DNA from: JAHEEL01 sp964581295
GTDB lineage: Bacteria > Actinomycetota > Acidimicrobiia > Spongiisociales > UBA5794
Length of the DNA stretch: 15,004 nt
Direction: 5' to 3'
NCBI GenBank assembly: GCA_964581295.1
Contig: CAZONX010000044.1
Location: 1-15,004, forward strand
Shown here: positions 1-6,671 of the stretch, piece after piece
How positions within the stretch are numbered: position 1 is the first letter of the stretch
How the letters are laid out: every line of letters starts with the position of its first letter
Translations under genes and position numbers: made by a program
The notes under the pieces: model-generated
Told to the model about the DNA's origin: nothing
The model's database searches: none
What the model saw: only the letters and a program-made list of their open reading frames with translations

Positions 1-953
1 ACTTCACCCGGTCCGTAGTTGACGGCAGGGATACCTCGGCCCGTCAACCGCGCGACATCGGTCCACCCCTGCTTGGCCGTCTTCGCCCCGCCGACAAGGC
101 CTTCGAATCGGCCGAGGTGCGGATTGCCTTCCGGGATCGTGCCGGCAGGAGCGCGGTCGGTGATCACGATCTCATCCGCAGCAGCCGCGACATGGCGGAG
201 GCGTACCTCGGCATCCTCGATGCTGTAGATCGGCGGGAACCGGTAGTTCAGATTGACCACGAATCGCGACGGCAGCACGTTGTTGGCGATCCCGCCATTC
301 GCACGGGTGACGGAGAACACCTCTCGATACTCCAACCCGGCGATCTCAACGGGCTCGGGTTGCCGCTCGTGCATGCCGGCAAGCCACGCACCGGCCTTGG
401 TCACCGCGTTCTCGCCCAGCCACGGCCGAGCGCTGTGTGCGGCGTGGCCCACAAAGATGATGTCGGCGTTCATCACACCGTTACAGCCGAGTTCGAGGTT
501 GAGGTCCGTCGGCTCGAGGACGACCGAGAATGCCGCGTCTGTCAGCCACGGCACCGCGTCGAGCACATCCTCGAGACCGTTGTCCGCAGACGGTCCCTCT
601 TCCTTATCGTAGAAGACGCCGACCACGTCATACGGTCCGCCGACCACCGCGGTGTCTTCGAGCAGATGCACCATGACCGCGAGACCGGCCTTCATGTCCG
701 ACGCACCGAGTCCGTGGATGCGACCGTCCATCATTCGCGCCGTCCCGTTGTCCTGCTCCGGAACGGTGTCGGTGTGCCCGTAGAGCACCATGATCGGCTT
801 CCCGGTGGGCTCGCCGACGACGAGCGCATTGCCCAAACGCGAGACCGGGCGGGTCGCCGACATCCGAAGTTCGATGGCAGTGGTTATCTCATCCTCGTTG
901 CCGATCACCGACGGGATATCGATGAGTTCGACGAGCGTGTCGGCAATGCTCAT
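1..953 (-). CDS. dapE: Succinyl-diaminopimelate desuccinylase (DapE), 3' end cut by the window
   Basis: This enzyme hydrolyses N-succinyl-LL-diaminopimelate to LL-diaminopimelate and succinate in the cytoplasm, for lysine and peptidoglycan precursor synthesis. I translated it by hand from the minus strand: 317 complete codons, reading off position 1. M20 metallopeptidase signatures are visible: GHTD (H60 metal ligand, D62), GLGASDMKAG (D86 bridging the two zincs) and DKEEG (E118 general base, E119 metal ligand). The C-terminal stretch KQGWTDVARLTGRGIPAVN is typical of DapE; about 40 residues should lie outside the window. The ATG overlaps the dapD stop by 4 bases (ATGA) and no Shine-Dalgarno is obvious, so translation is probably coupled to dapD. 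The family also contains acetylornithine deacetylases, but the position next to dapD supports DapE. Confidence 0.93.
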   Translation of the reverse strand, partial: MSIADTLVELIDIPSVIGNEDEITTAIELRMSATRPVSRLGNALVVGEPTGKPIMVLYGHTDTVPEQDNGTARMMDGRIHGLGASDMKAGLAVMVHLLEDTAVVGGPYDVVGVFYDKEEGPSADNGLEDVLDAVPWLTDAAFSVVLEPTDLNLELGCNGVMNADIIFVGHAAHSARPWLGENAVTKAGAWLAGMHERQPEPVEIAGLEYREVFSVTRANGGIANNVLPSRFVVNLNYRFPPIYSIEDAEVRLRHVAAAADEIVITDRAPAGTIPEGNPHLGRFEGLVGGAKTAKQGWTDVARLTGRGIPAVNYGPGE

Positions 954-1756
954 ACGTCGACCGCGAACGTGCGCAGTGCGTCGTTCAGAGACGTCTTGCG
1001 ATCGGTCGCCGCTGATCGATAGCCGATCAACAGCGGTGCCTGAAGATGGTACGTTCCGGCCGGGAATTGCTTGGGCCGGGCACCCGGAACCACCACCGCG
1101 TTCGCCGGAACCCGGCCGCGGATCTCGACGGGCTCATCCCCCGTCACGTCGATGATCGGGATCGACGCAGACAGCGTCGTATTCGCCCCGAGCACGGCAC
1201 CTTCCTCCACGACCACACCCTCGACGACGATCGACCGGCTTCCGATGAACGCGCCGTCCTCGACGATCACCGGGCGTGCACCGGGCGGTTCGAGCACACC
1301 GCCGATCCCTACGCCACCCGAAAGGTGGACATCGCGACCGATCTGGGCACACGAACCGACCGTGGCCCACGTGTCGACCATGGTGCCGGATCCAACATGG
1401 GCGCCAATGTTCACGTAGCCCGGCATCACGACGACGCCCGGCTCGCAGAAGGCCCCGTAGCGCACGGTTCCGGGAGGTACCACGCGAATTCCCGCCTCAT
1501 GCAGACCGGTCTTCGTTGGGATCTTGTCGTGGTACTCGAACGGCCCTGCACCCATCGTCCGGACCTCGGTGATCCGGAAATAGAGCATGATCGCTTCTTT
1601 GACCCACACGTTGACGATCCACTCGCCGTCGATCTTCTCGGCGACGCGCAACTCGCCTGCGTCGAGGGCAGCGACCGTGCGATGGATCGCCTCGGCTGCA
1701 TCGGGGAGGAGGCTGAGATCCGCGTAGGCTGCTTCTATCAGTTGTCGATCAGTCAT
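950..1756 (-). CDS. dapD: Tetrahydrodipicolinate N-succinyltransferase (DapD), Escherichia coli-type
   Basis: DapD transfers succinyl from succinyl-CoA to tetrahydrodipicolinate, the committed step of the succinylase branch, as a cytoplasmic trimer. The product is 268 residues (E. coli DapD is 274). Visible: the N-terminal helical part with LRVAEKIDGEW (residues 36-46), then a left-handed beta-helix of hexapeptide repeats from about 105 to 195, including GTMVDTWATVGSCAQIG (124-140) and HLSGGVGIGGVLEP (144-157), which are near-identical in E. coli-type DapD. The open frame extends 50 codons further upstream, but that part is low-complexity Arg/Ala sequence, and the ATG at 1756 starts the conserved MTDRQLIEAAY and sits 6 bases after a TACAAT box. 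The type is unlike the longer DapD of mycobacteria as I remember it. It overlaps dapE by 4 bases. Confidence 0.95.
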   Translation of the reverse strand: MTDRQLIEAAYADLSLLPDAAEAIHRTVAALDAGELRVAEKIDGEWIVNVWVKEAIMLYFRITEVRTMGAGPFEYHDKIPTKTGLHEAGIRVVPPGTVRYGAFCEPGVVVMPGYVNIGAHVGSGTMVDTWATVGSCAQIGRDVHLSGGVGIGGVLEPPGARPVIVEDGAFIGSRSIVVEGVVVEEGAVLGANTTLSASIPIIDVTGDEPVEIRGRVPANAVVVPGARPKQFPAGTYHLQAPLLIGYRSAATDRKTSLNDALRTFAVDV

Positions 1757-1762
1757 GAGCAG

Positions 1763-1776
1763 ATTGTATGCACAAT
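1763..1776 (-). promoter_or_regulatory. dapD promoter -10 within a small inverted repeat; leaderless-type
   Basis: On the minus strand TACAAT (1763-1768) ends 6 bases before the dapD ATG, so transcription would begin at or next to the start codon. The -10 is the downstream arm of the inverted repeat ATTGT-N4-ACAAT (1763-1776), which could be an operator for a regulator of the lysine branch. No convincing -35 is seen. Seen directly: the sequence and spacing. Inferred: promoter and operator roles. Confidence 0.55.
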
Positions 1777-1857
1777 GGTCGGCTCGGCCTGGCGTTGGCG
1801 TTCTCGACCGCGATGCCCGAGCCGCGCGCCTTGCCTGCCCCAGCGACGTGCGAGAGG

Positions 1858-1883
1858 CGCGTCCGAGCTGCAGCTCGGACGCG
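1858..1883. terminator. Perfect 26-base palindrome between the aminotransferase gene and dapD; possible terminator or operator
   Basis: The arms CGCGTCCGAGCTG and CAGCTCGGACGCG are exact complements with no spacer. The element lies 43 bases past the aminotransferase stop and about 100 bases before the dapD start, both on the minus strand. As RNA it could fold into a strong GC-rich hairpin, but no U tract follows, so it would be a U-less terminator of the kind proposed for actinobacteria. A dimeric DNA-binding protein site is the alternative. The rest of the 170-base gap (1757-1926) holds only the dapD promoter. Confidence 0.45.
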
Positions 1884-1926
1884 GAGAGGGCTCTGGAAGC
1901 CTGCACGCGTCAATGCGGTTTGCCGA

Positions 1927-3078
1927 CTAGCCGAGGAGCGCACGCAGGGTGTCGGCGGCGACGACGCACTCGTCGACGGTTGGCACGAGCGCCAACCGGA
2001 TGAAGCCTTCCCCGCCGGTTCCGAAGAACCGGCCGGGAGACACGACAATGCCGTCCTCGAGCAGGCGATCGGTGAACGCCATGTCGTCGTCGACGCGAAT
2101 CCAGAGGTATAGCCCGGCGCGAGACCCGACCGTCTCATACCCGAGATCGTCGAACGCCGCTCGGAGAATTCTTCGCTTCTCCGTGAAGATCGCTCGCCTT
2201 TCGGCGGCGTGAGAGTCATCGGACCATGCCGCCACGGCCGCCCCCTGAACGAATTCGGGAGAGGCGGTGCCCGTGGTGGAGCGAAGCGCCTTCAACGCAG
2301 CGATCGCCTCGGGGTCGCCGACGATTGCGCCCGACCGATATCCGGTCATCCCCGATCGCTTTGACAGGCTCAGATACGACAGGACGCCCGGGCTGCCCTC
2401 CCCCGCCACCTGGAGCACCGACATCGGGCCCTCGGGGTACACCGAATCCTCGTAGACATCCGAGTAGCACTCATCCGACAGCAGCAGAGCGTCGGCGTCG
2501 ACGGAACGAACGTAGAGCCCGGCAATGTCCTCGAGGGTTGCGACCGAACCGGCCGGGTTGTGTGGCGAACATGTCCAGACGAGGCGGGCCCGCTCCCACG
2601 CTGCATCGGGTATCTGTTCGGAGCGAAGCACGAAATCGCCGGCGAGTTCGATCGGGAACACCTCGGCACCAGCGAAGAGCGATCCCCGCTCGTAGACCGG
2701 GTAGCCGGGCGTCGGATAGACCACACCGTCGCCGGCGTCGCGATCGATGAACGCGAACGGTGTGTTGAAGATCGCCTCCTTCGCCCCACTGGTCGGAATC
2801 ACCTGCGTCGCCGGGTCGACGGCCACGCCAAACCGCCGCTCGACGTAGCCGGCGATCGCCGTTCGAAGGGAGAAGAGACCGGCAGCCGTCGGGTATTGAG
2901 AGACCGGCGGTACCGATTCGCGCAGGGCATCCACAATGAATGGCGGAGTTGGTTCTCGTGGGTCGCCGATCGAGAAGTCGACCACCGGCAATCCGGCGTC
3001 GCGACGGTCGCGAGCGCGCATCTGAATCTGCGCGATCGGGTAGTCGCCGAGCTGGGCAAATACGGGGTTGAGATGCAT
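1927..3078 (-). CDS. dapC: PLP-dependent aminotransferase, probable N-succinyl-LL-diaminopimelate aminotransferase (DapC)
   Basis: This is a fold-type I, class I/II aminotransferase of 383 residues, the usual length. Motifs seen: YPTAAG near residue 62, SGAKEA (97-102) in the phosphate-binding region, SPHNPAG (N174), DECYSDVY (D202 and Y205, contacting PLP), SLSKRSGMTGYRSG (K240 Schiff-base lysine) and FIRLALV (R361, substrate carboxylate). The likely reaction is glutamate-dependent transamination of N-succinyl-2-amino-6-ketopimelate, between DapD and DapE. Family membership is certain; the substrate is inferred from dapD and dapE directly downstream, which complete the branch. The ATG at 3078 is preferred because GGAG lies 9 bases upstream and MHLNPVFAQLGDYP is the conserved beginning; upstream in-frame codons including a GTG are possible but less likely. 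It is divergent from the gene at 3170. Confidence 0.88.
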   Translation of the reverse strand: MHLNPVFAQLGDYPIAQIQMRARDRRDAGLPVVDFSIGDPREPTPPFIVDALRESVPPVSQYPTAAGLFSLRTAIAGYVERRFGVAVDPATQVIPTSGAKEAIFNTPFAFIDRDAGDGVVYPTPGYPVYERGSLFAGAEVFPIELAGDFVLRSEQIPDAAWERARLVWTCSPHNPAGSVATLEDIAGLYVRSVDADALLLSDECYSDVYEDSVYPEGPMSVLQVAGEGSPGVLSYLSLSKRSGMTGYRSGAIVGDPEAIAALKALRSTTGTASPEFVQGAAVAAWSDDSHAAERRAIFTEKRRILRAAFDDLGYETVGSRAGLYLWIRVDDDMAFTDRLLEDGIVVSPGRFFGTGGEGFIRLALVPTVDECVVAADTLRALLG

Positions 3079-3095
3079 CCGGACAGTCTCCACGG

Positions 3096-3112
3096 TGCGG
3101 TGGTGCACCGCA
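3096..3112. repeat. Inverted repeat in the divergent dapC / envelope gene region
   Basis: TGCGGTG and CACCGCA form 7-base arms around a 3-base loop, inside the 91-base divergent gap 3079-3169. The element lies 17 bases upstream of the aminotransferase start, within its probable 5' leader or promoter. It could be an operator or a leader hairpin. Regulatory function is inferred from position only. Confidence 0.3.
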
Positions 3113-3155
3113 AGTCGCCGACGCCAGACGTTCCCTATGTCACCGAGCACCCCCC

Positions 3156-3161
3156 TACGCT
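3156..3161 (+). promoter_or_regulatory. Probable -10 box of the gene at 3170
   Basis: TACGCT (pattern TANNNT) ends 8 bases before the ATG at 3170, so the transcript would have almost no leader. No clear -35 is seen at the expected spacing. The geometry matches other starts in this window (dapD, nfu, murA). Confidence 0.4.
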
Positions 3162-3169
3162 GGCCAGCG

Positions 3170-3571
3170 ATGAGCCGCACCACCTACCGCGTGATTCTGC
3201 TCCTCCTCGGCCTCGCCTTCATCGCGGTCGTCGTGGGAGCCGTTCTGTTCGCGCCGAACGGATCGGGAGGCGGCTACCCGGCCACACTCGAGCGAGTCGA
3301 TCCGGTCGACGGAAGCCTTGTCTTCGGCCAACCGCGCATCGTGGTCGATCTCGAGCCGGGATTCCGCGCAGCACTGATCGTCGACGACACGCCCATACCG
3401 GACGAACAAGTGATCTGGACGGAAGCAACCGGCCTCCACGTGTTCGAACCCGGTCCGGGGAAAGCCGTCGAGTCGTGGGATCCGGGGTTCCATGTGGTCA
3501 CGGCCCAATGGGATCGCGTGAGCGGTCTGCCGGATCCGGGAATGTTCACCTGGAGTTTCCGCGTTCAGTAG
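3170..3571 (+). CDS. Small membrane-anchored protein with one extracytoplasmic beta-rich domain; function unknown
   Basis: The product is 133 residues. A basic N-terminus (MSRTTYR) precedes one hydrophobic segment (about residues 8-27, VILLLLGLAFIAVVVGAVLF), which looks like an uncleaved anchor or signal peptide without a lipobox cysteine. A Gly-rich hinge (GSGGG, 31-35) leads to a domain rich in predicted beta strands, starting ATLERVDPVDGSLVFGQP and ending MFTWSFRV. This opening and ending resemble CopC-like or bacterial Ig-like beta sandwiches, but I see no copper-ligand His/Met cluster and do not assign a function. The ATG at 3170 is chosen because it directly precedes the anchor and follows a TACGCT box; longer in-frame extensions would run across the divergent promoter. 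It is 15 bases upstream of the YceI fusion gene, almost certainly cotranscribed, and both products sit at the membrane. Confidence 0.72.
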   Translation: MSRTTYRVILLLLGLAFIAVVVGAVLFAPNGSGGGYPATLERVDPVDGSLVFGQPRIVVDLEPGFRAALIVDDTPIPDEQVIWTEATGLHVFEPGPGKAVESWDPGFHVVTAQWDRVSGLPDPGMFTWSFRVQ

Positions 3572-3586
3572 ATAGGAGAGGGCACG

Positions 3587-4642
3587 ATGGCAGACGACTA
3601 CACCTATGACCCGAGGGCGTTGAACCCGATTCTTGCGGGCCTGGCCGCGGGATCTGTGGGAGCCATTGCTGCATCGCTCGTTGCGCTTCCGATCCACACG
3701 CCGGATGAGCTCGTGGCGAACTCGTTGACCATCACCGTCGTTGCTCTCATCATCGGGGCGCTGTCGGGGCTGTTGTGGAGACGCATTCGGGCGACGTCGC
3801 ACGCGACCCGCACGTTCGCTCTCACGATGGTCGGTGGCTTCGTCGTCACCATGATGGCCGCCGCCATCATCGACCAGACGGCGCTCAGCCGATTCATCCC
3901 CTACGCAGGAATCGTCGCACTCGTGATCTTCCTATCGATCGGCCTGCTCACCCCCGTGTTCGCCAGAGCCGTCGCGCCCGCTTGGGCCGCGCTGATCCCG
4001 GTAGCCCTCGCGCTCGTCGTGGGGTTCGGTCTGTTCGGTCGCGGAACCACAACCGATGGTGCGCTGGAACTCGCTGACCTGGCGACGGCAACGACCACCA
4101 CCGCCGCCGCCACGTCGAGCGAGGCATCGGGATCGTCCTCGGACGAGGCATCGATCGGAGTGTTCACGGTCGTCGAGGGTGTCGCCACCTACACGGTGCC
4201 CGAGACGCTCCGCGGGCTCGAGGTCGACGCCGTGGGCCGATCTGAGACGCTCACCGGCACGGTCTCGACCGATGGGGCGTTCGATTTCGAACTCGACCTC
4301 ACAACGTTCGTATCCGACCAGTCTCGCCGCGATGGAAGAGTGTCGTCGATGTTCAGCGCCGATCCCCTCGCGGTGTTCGCGTCGACGGACTTCGAATGGC
4401 CCGATGACCCGGACGGGACGCCAATCAGCTTCACCGTGACCGGCACTATGACGATCAACTCGACCGACCGGGAGGTCACCTGGGAGGTGGAGGCGCGCAA
4501 GGACGCCTCCACCATCTCGGTCACCGCTGAAACCGACATCACACTTACCGAGTTCGGCGTCGAGCCGCCTTCGATCGCCGGCATCGTCGAGGTGAAGGAC
4601 GAGGCGCATCTCGAAGTCCTGTTCCAGGCGATGAACAGCTAG
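3587..4642 (+). CDS. Five-helix membrane protein fused to a C-terminal YceI-like domain
   Basis: The product is 351 residues. Residues 13-36, 44-64, 77-95, 103-126 and 132-150 form five hydrophobic segments. A Thr/Ser/Ala-rich linker follows (165-190), then a domain (about 191-348) with the YceI pattern: FTVVEGVATYTVPE start, alternating beta strands, FTVTGTMTINSTDREVTWEV, and the diagnostic ending DITLTEFGVEPPSIAGIVEVKDEAHLEV. YceI domains are lipocalin-like barrels that bind isoprenoid or amphiphilic molecules; most are free secreted proteins, so the membrane fusion is less usual. With five helices and a cytoplasmic N-terminus the YceI domain would face outside. A strong AGGAGAGG lies just upstream of the ATG. 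Ligand and role are unknown. Its stop is 4 bases from the ligA stop on the opposite strand. Confidence 0.8.
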   Translation: MADDYTYDPRALNPILAGLAAGSVGAIAASLVALPIHTPDELVANSLTITVVALIIGALSGLLWRRIRATSHATRTFALTMVGGFVVTMMAAAIIDQTALSRFIPYAGIVALVIFLSIGLLTPVFARAVAPAWAALIPVALALVVGFGLFGRGTTTDGALELADLATATTTTAAATSSEASGSSSDEASIGVFTVVEGVATYTVPETLRGLEVDAVGRSETLTGTVSTDGAFDFELDLTTFVSDQSRRDGRVSSMFSADPLAVFASTDFEWPDDPDGTPISFTVTGTMTINSTDREVTWEVEARKDASTISVTAETDITLTEFGVEPPSIAGIVEVKDEAHLEVLFQAMNS

Positions 4643-4646
4643 CCAA

Positions 4647-6671
4647 TCAGTCGATCAAGCCGTCCGGCCCTTCTTCAAGCAGCCGAGTGAACGCGGCCTC
4701 GTCGAGTACGGGAACTCCGAGATCGACGGCCTTGACCTGTTTTGATCCCGGCGACGCACCAGCAACGAGTGCTGTGGTCTTGCCCGACACCGAACCGGTG
4801 ACCTTTCCACCGCGCTGCTCGACGGCGCTCTTCGCCTCGGATCTCGAGAATCCGTCCAACGACCCGGTGATCACAACCGTCACACCGGCGAGCAGATCGC
4901 TCCCGTGCTGTTCAGCGACCAGATCCTCAAATCGAAGTCCGACGGCGCGGAACTTCTCGATCAACGCCGCGTTGTCCTCGTCCGCGAACCAACGGACGAC
5001 CGAGCCGGCGATCTCCGGGCCGATCCCGTCGATCTCTGTGATGTCGTCGTCGCTGGCGGCCATGATTGCATCGATGCTCCCGAAGCGGCGAGTGAGCACG
5101 CGGGCCACCGTGCTGCCAACGTGGTCGATCCCGAGGCCGGTAATGAGCCGAGCAACGTCACGATCCTTCGCATCGTCGATCGCCCCGAGCAGATTCGCCA
5201 CCGATGTCTCGCCCCATCCTTCACGACCCAGGAGATCGTCCGGCTGGAGCGAGAACACGTCAGCCGGATCGTTGACGAGACCTTCAGTCAGGAGGAGGTC
5301 CACCCTCTTGTAGCCGAGGCCTTCGATGTCCATCGCCCCTCTTCCGGCGAAGTGGGCGAGATGCTCTCGCAGGCGGCTCGGACACGCATAGCCGCCTGTG
5401 CACTTGGCCTTCGCGTCGCCGTCGGCGAGCACGATCGGATGGCCACAGAACGGACAGACATCGGGCATCTGCCATTCCGCAACGCCCTCCGACCGACGAG
5501 AGAGCACGGGACCGACGATCTCGGGGATGACATCTCCGGCACGGCGCACGATCACGGTGTCCCCAGGCCGCACATTCCTTCGATGGATGTCGGACTCGTT
5601 GTGGAGGGTTGCGTTCGTGACAGTGACTCCGCCAACGAATACCGGGTCGAGGACCGCGTATGGCGTAACGGCTCCGGTCCTCCCGACATTGATCTTGATG
5701 GCGAGCAGTGTCGTGGTCTTCTCCTCGGGAGGAAGCTTGTACGCAACCGCCCAACGGGGGCTCTTTGCCGTGAACCCGAGGTCTCGCTGGTCGGCGAGGG
5801 CATCAACCTTCACGACGATGCCGTCCGTGTCGTAGTCGTGGGTGTGGCGCTGCTCCTCTGCCCGTCGCACATAGCCCTCAACCTCGGCGATCGTCTTCAC
5901 GGTGCGGTTCTCGGGATTGACCGGTAGACCGAGACCAGCGAGCCATCGCATCTGTTCTGTGTGCGACGAGAGCGCGGGACCGCCCTCGAGGTAGCCGATC
6001 TGATAGGTCCACAGCAGCAGCCGGCGTGATGCGGTCACCGCAGGGTCCTTCTGTCGGACTGATCCCGCGGCAGTATTGCGGGGATTCACGTACGGCGGCT
6101 TGCCTTCGGCTTCCTGGCGGGCATTGAGTTCATCGAATGCCGTGACCGGCATGTAGATCTCGCCGCGAGCCTCAATGACGGCCGGTACCTCCCCGGACAG
6201 GTCGTGCGGCACGTTGCTCATCGTCCGAACGTTCGCGGTGATGTCCTCCCCCGTGACACCGTCGCCGCGAGTCGCGGCGCGAACCAAGTGCCCGGATTCG
6301 TAGGTGATGGAGATCGCCAACCCGTCGATCTTGAGCTCGCACGAATACCCAGACGGCTCGCGATCGAGGAGTCGGACGATCCGTGAGCGCCACGCTTCGA
6401 GATCCTCGAGGCTCTCCACGTTGTCGAGCGAGAACATTCGCTCCCGGTGGGTGACGGCAGCGAACGCCTCAGAAACGGCGCCGCCGATCTGTTGGGTCGG
6501 CGAATCGGACGTGATGAGCTCCGGGTGAGCCGTCTCGAGGGCCTGAAGCTCGCGCAACGCCTCGTCGTACTCGACATCTGAGACCTCAGGCGAGTCGAGC
6601 ACGTGGTAGCGGTAGTTGTGATGCCGGAGGAACGCGCGGAGCTCGGCAGCTCGGGCTCCATCACTCGGCAT
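4647..6671 (-). CDS. ligA: NAD-dependent DNA ligase LigA
   Basis: LigA seals nicks at Okazaki fragments and during repair, using NAD+ as AMP donor. It has 674 residues (E. coli 671) and every domain: Ia region (HHNYRYHVLDSPEVSDVEYD, 17-36), adenylation domain with CELKIDGLA (K114 takes AMP) and RGDGVTGEDIT (135-144), OB fold with NVGRTGAVTP (328-337), zinc finger C406, C409, C424 and C430, helix-hairpin-helix repeats (about 440-580, including EIDGIGPEIAGSV) and a C-terminal BRCT domain (about 592-674). The ATG at 6671 overlaps the MetE-like gene end by 11 bases, and the protein begins MPSDGARAAELRAFL; a further 30 upstream in-frame codons would lie within the neighbouring gene. It is the last gene of the iscS-mnmA run. 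Confidence 0.98.
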   Translation of the reverse strand: MPSDGARAAELRAFLRHHNYRYHVLDSPEVSDVEYDEALRELQALETAHPELITSDSPTQQIGGAVSEAFAAVTHRERMFSLDNVESLEDLEAWRSRIVRLLDREPSGYSCELKIDGLAISITYESGHLVRAATRGDGVTGEDITANVRTMSNVPHDLSGEVPAVIEARGEIYMPVTAFDELNARQEAEGKPPYVNPRNTAAGSVRQKDPAVTASRRLLLWTYQIGYLEGGPALSSHTEQMRWLAGLGLPVNPENRTVKTIAEVEGYVRRAEEQRHTHDYDTDGIVVKVDALADQRDLGFTAKSPRWAVAYKLPPEEKTTTLLAIKINVGRTGAVTPYAVLDPVFVGGVTVTNATLHNESDIHRRNVRPGDTVIVRRAGDVIPEIVGPVLSRRSEGVAEWQMPDVCPFCGHPIVLADGDAKAKCTGGYACPSRLREHLAHFAGRGAMDIEGLGYKRVDLLLTEGLVNDPADVFSLQPDDLLGREGWGETSVANLLGAIDDAKDRDVARLITGLGIDHVGSTVARVLTRRFGSIDAIMAASDDDITEIDGIGPEIAGSVVRWFADEDNAALIEKFRAVGLRFEDLVAEQHGSDLLAGVTVVITGSLDGFSRSEAKSAVEQRGGKVTGSVSGKTTALVAGASPGSKQVKAVDLGVPVLDEAAFTRLLEEGPDGLID

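Noticed and set aside
117..1022. Open frame of 301 codons on the plus strand opposite dapE
   Set aside because: dapE on the minus strand has all metal and catalytic motifs; the plus-strand product is a His/Arg/Val-rich shadow.
1757..1906. N-terminal extension of dapD to an upstream ATG at 1906
   Set aside because: The extension is Arg/Ala-rich, crosses the perfect palindrome and the promoter, and has no counterpart in the E. coli-type family.
1757..1926. Lysine riboswitch upstream of dapD
   Set aside because: The gap is 170 bases, the promoter appears to sit directly at the start codon, and no long multi-helix leader is visible.
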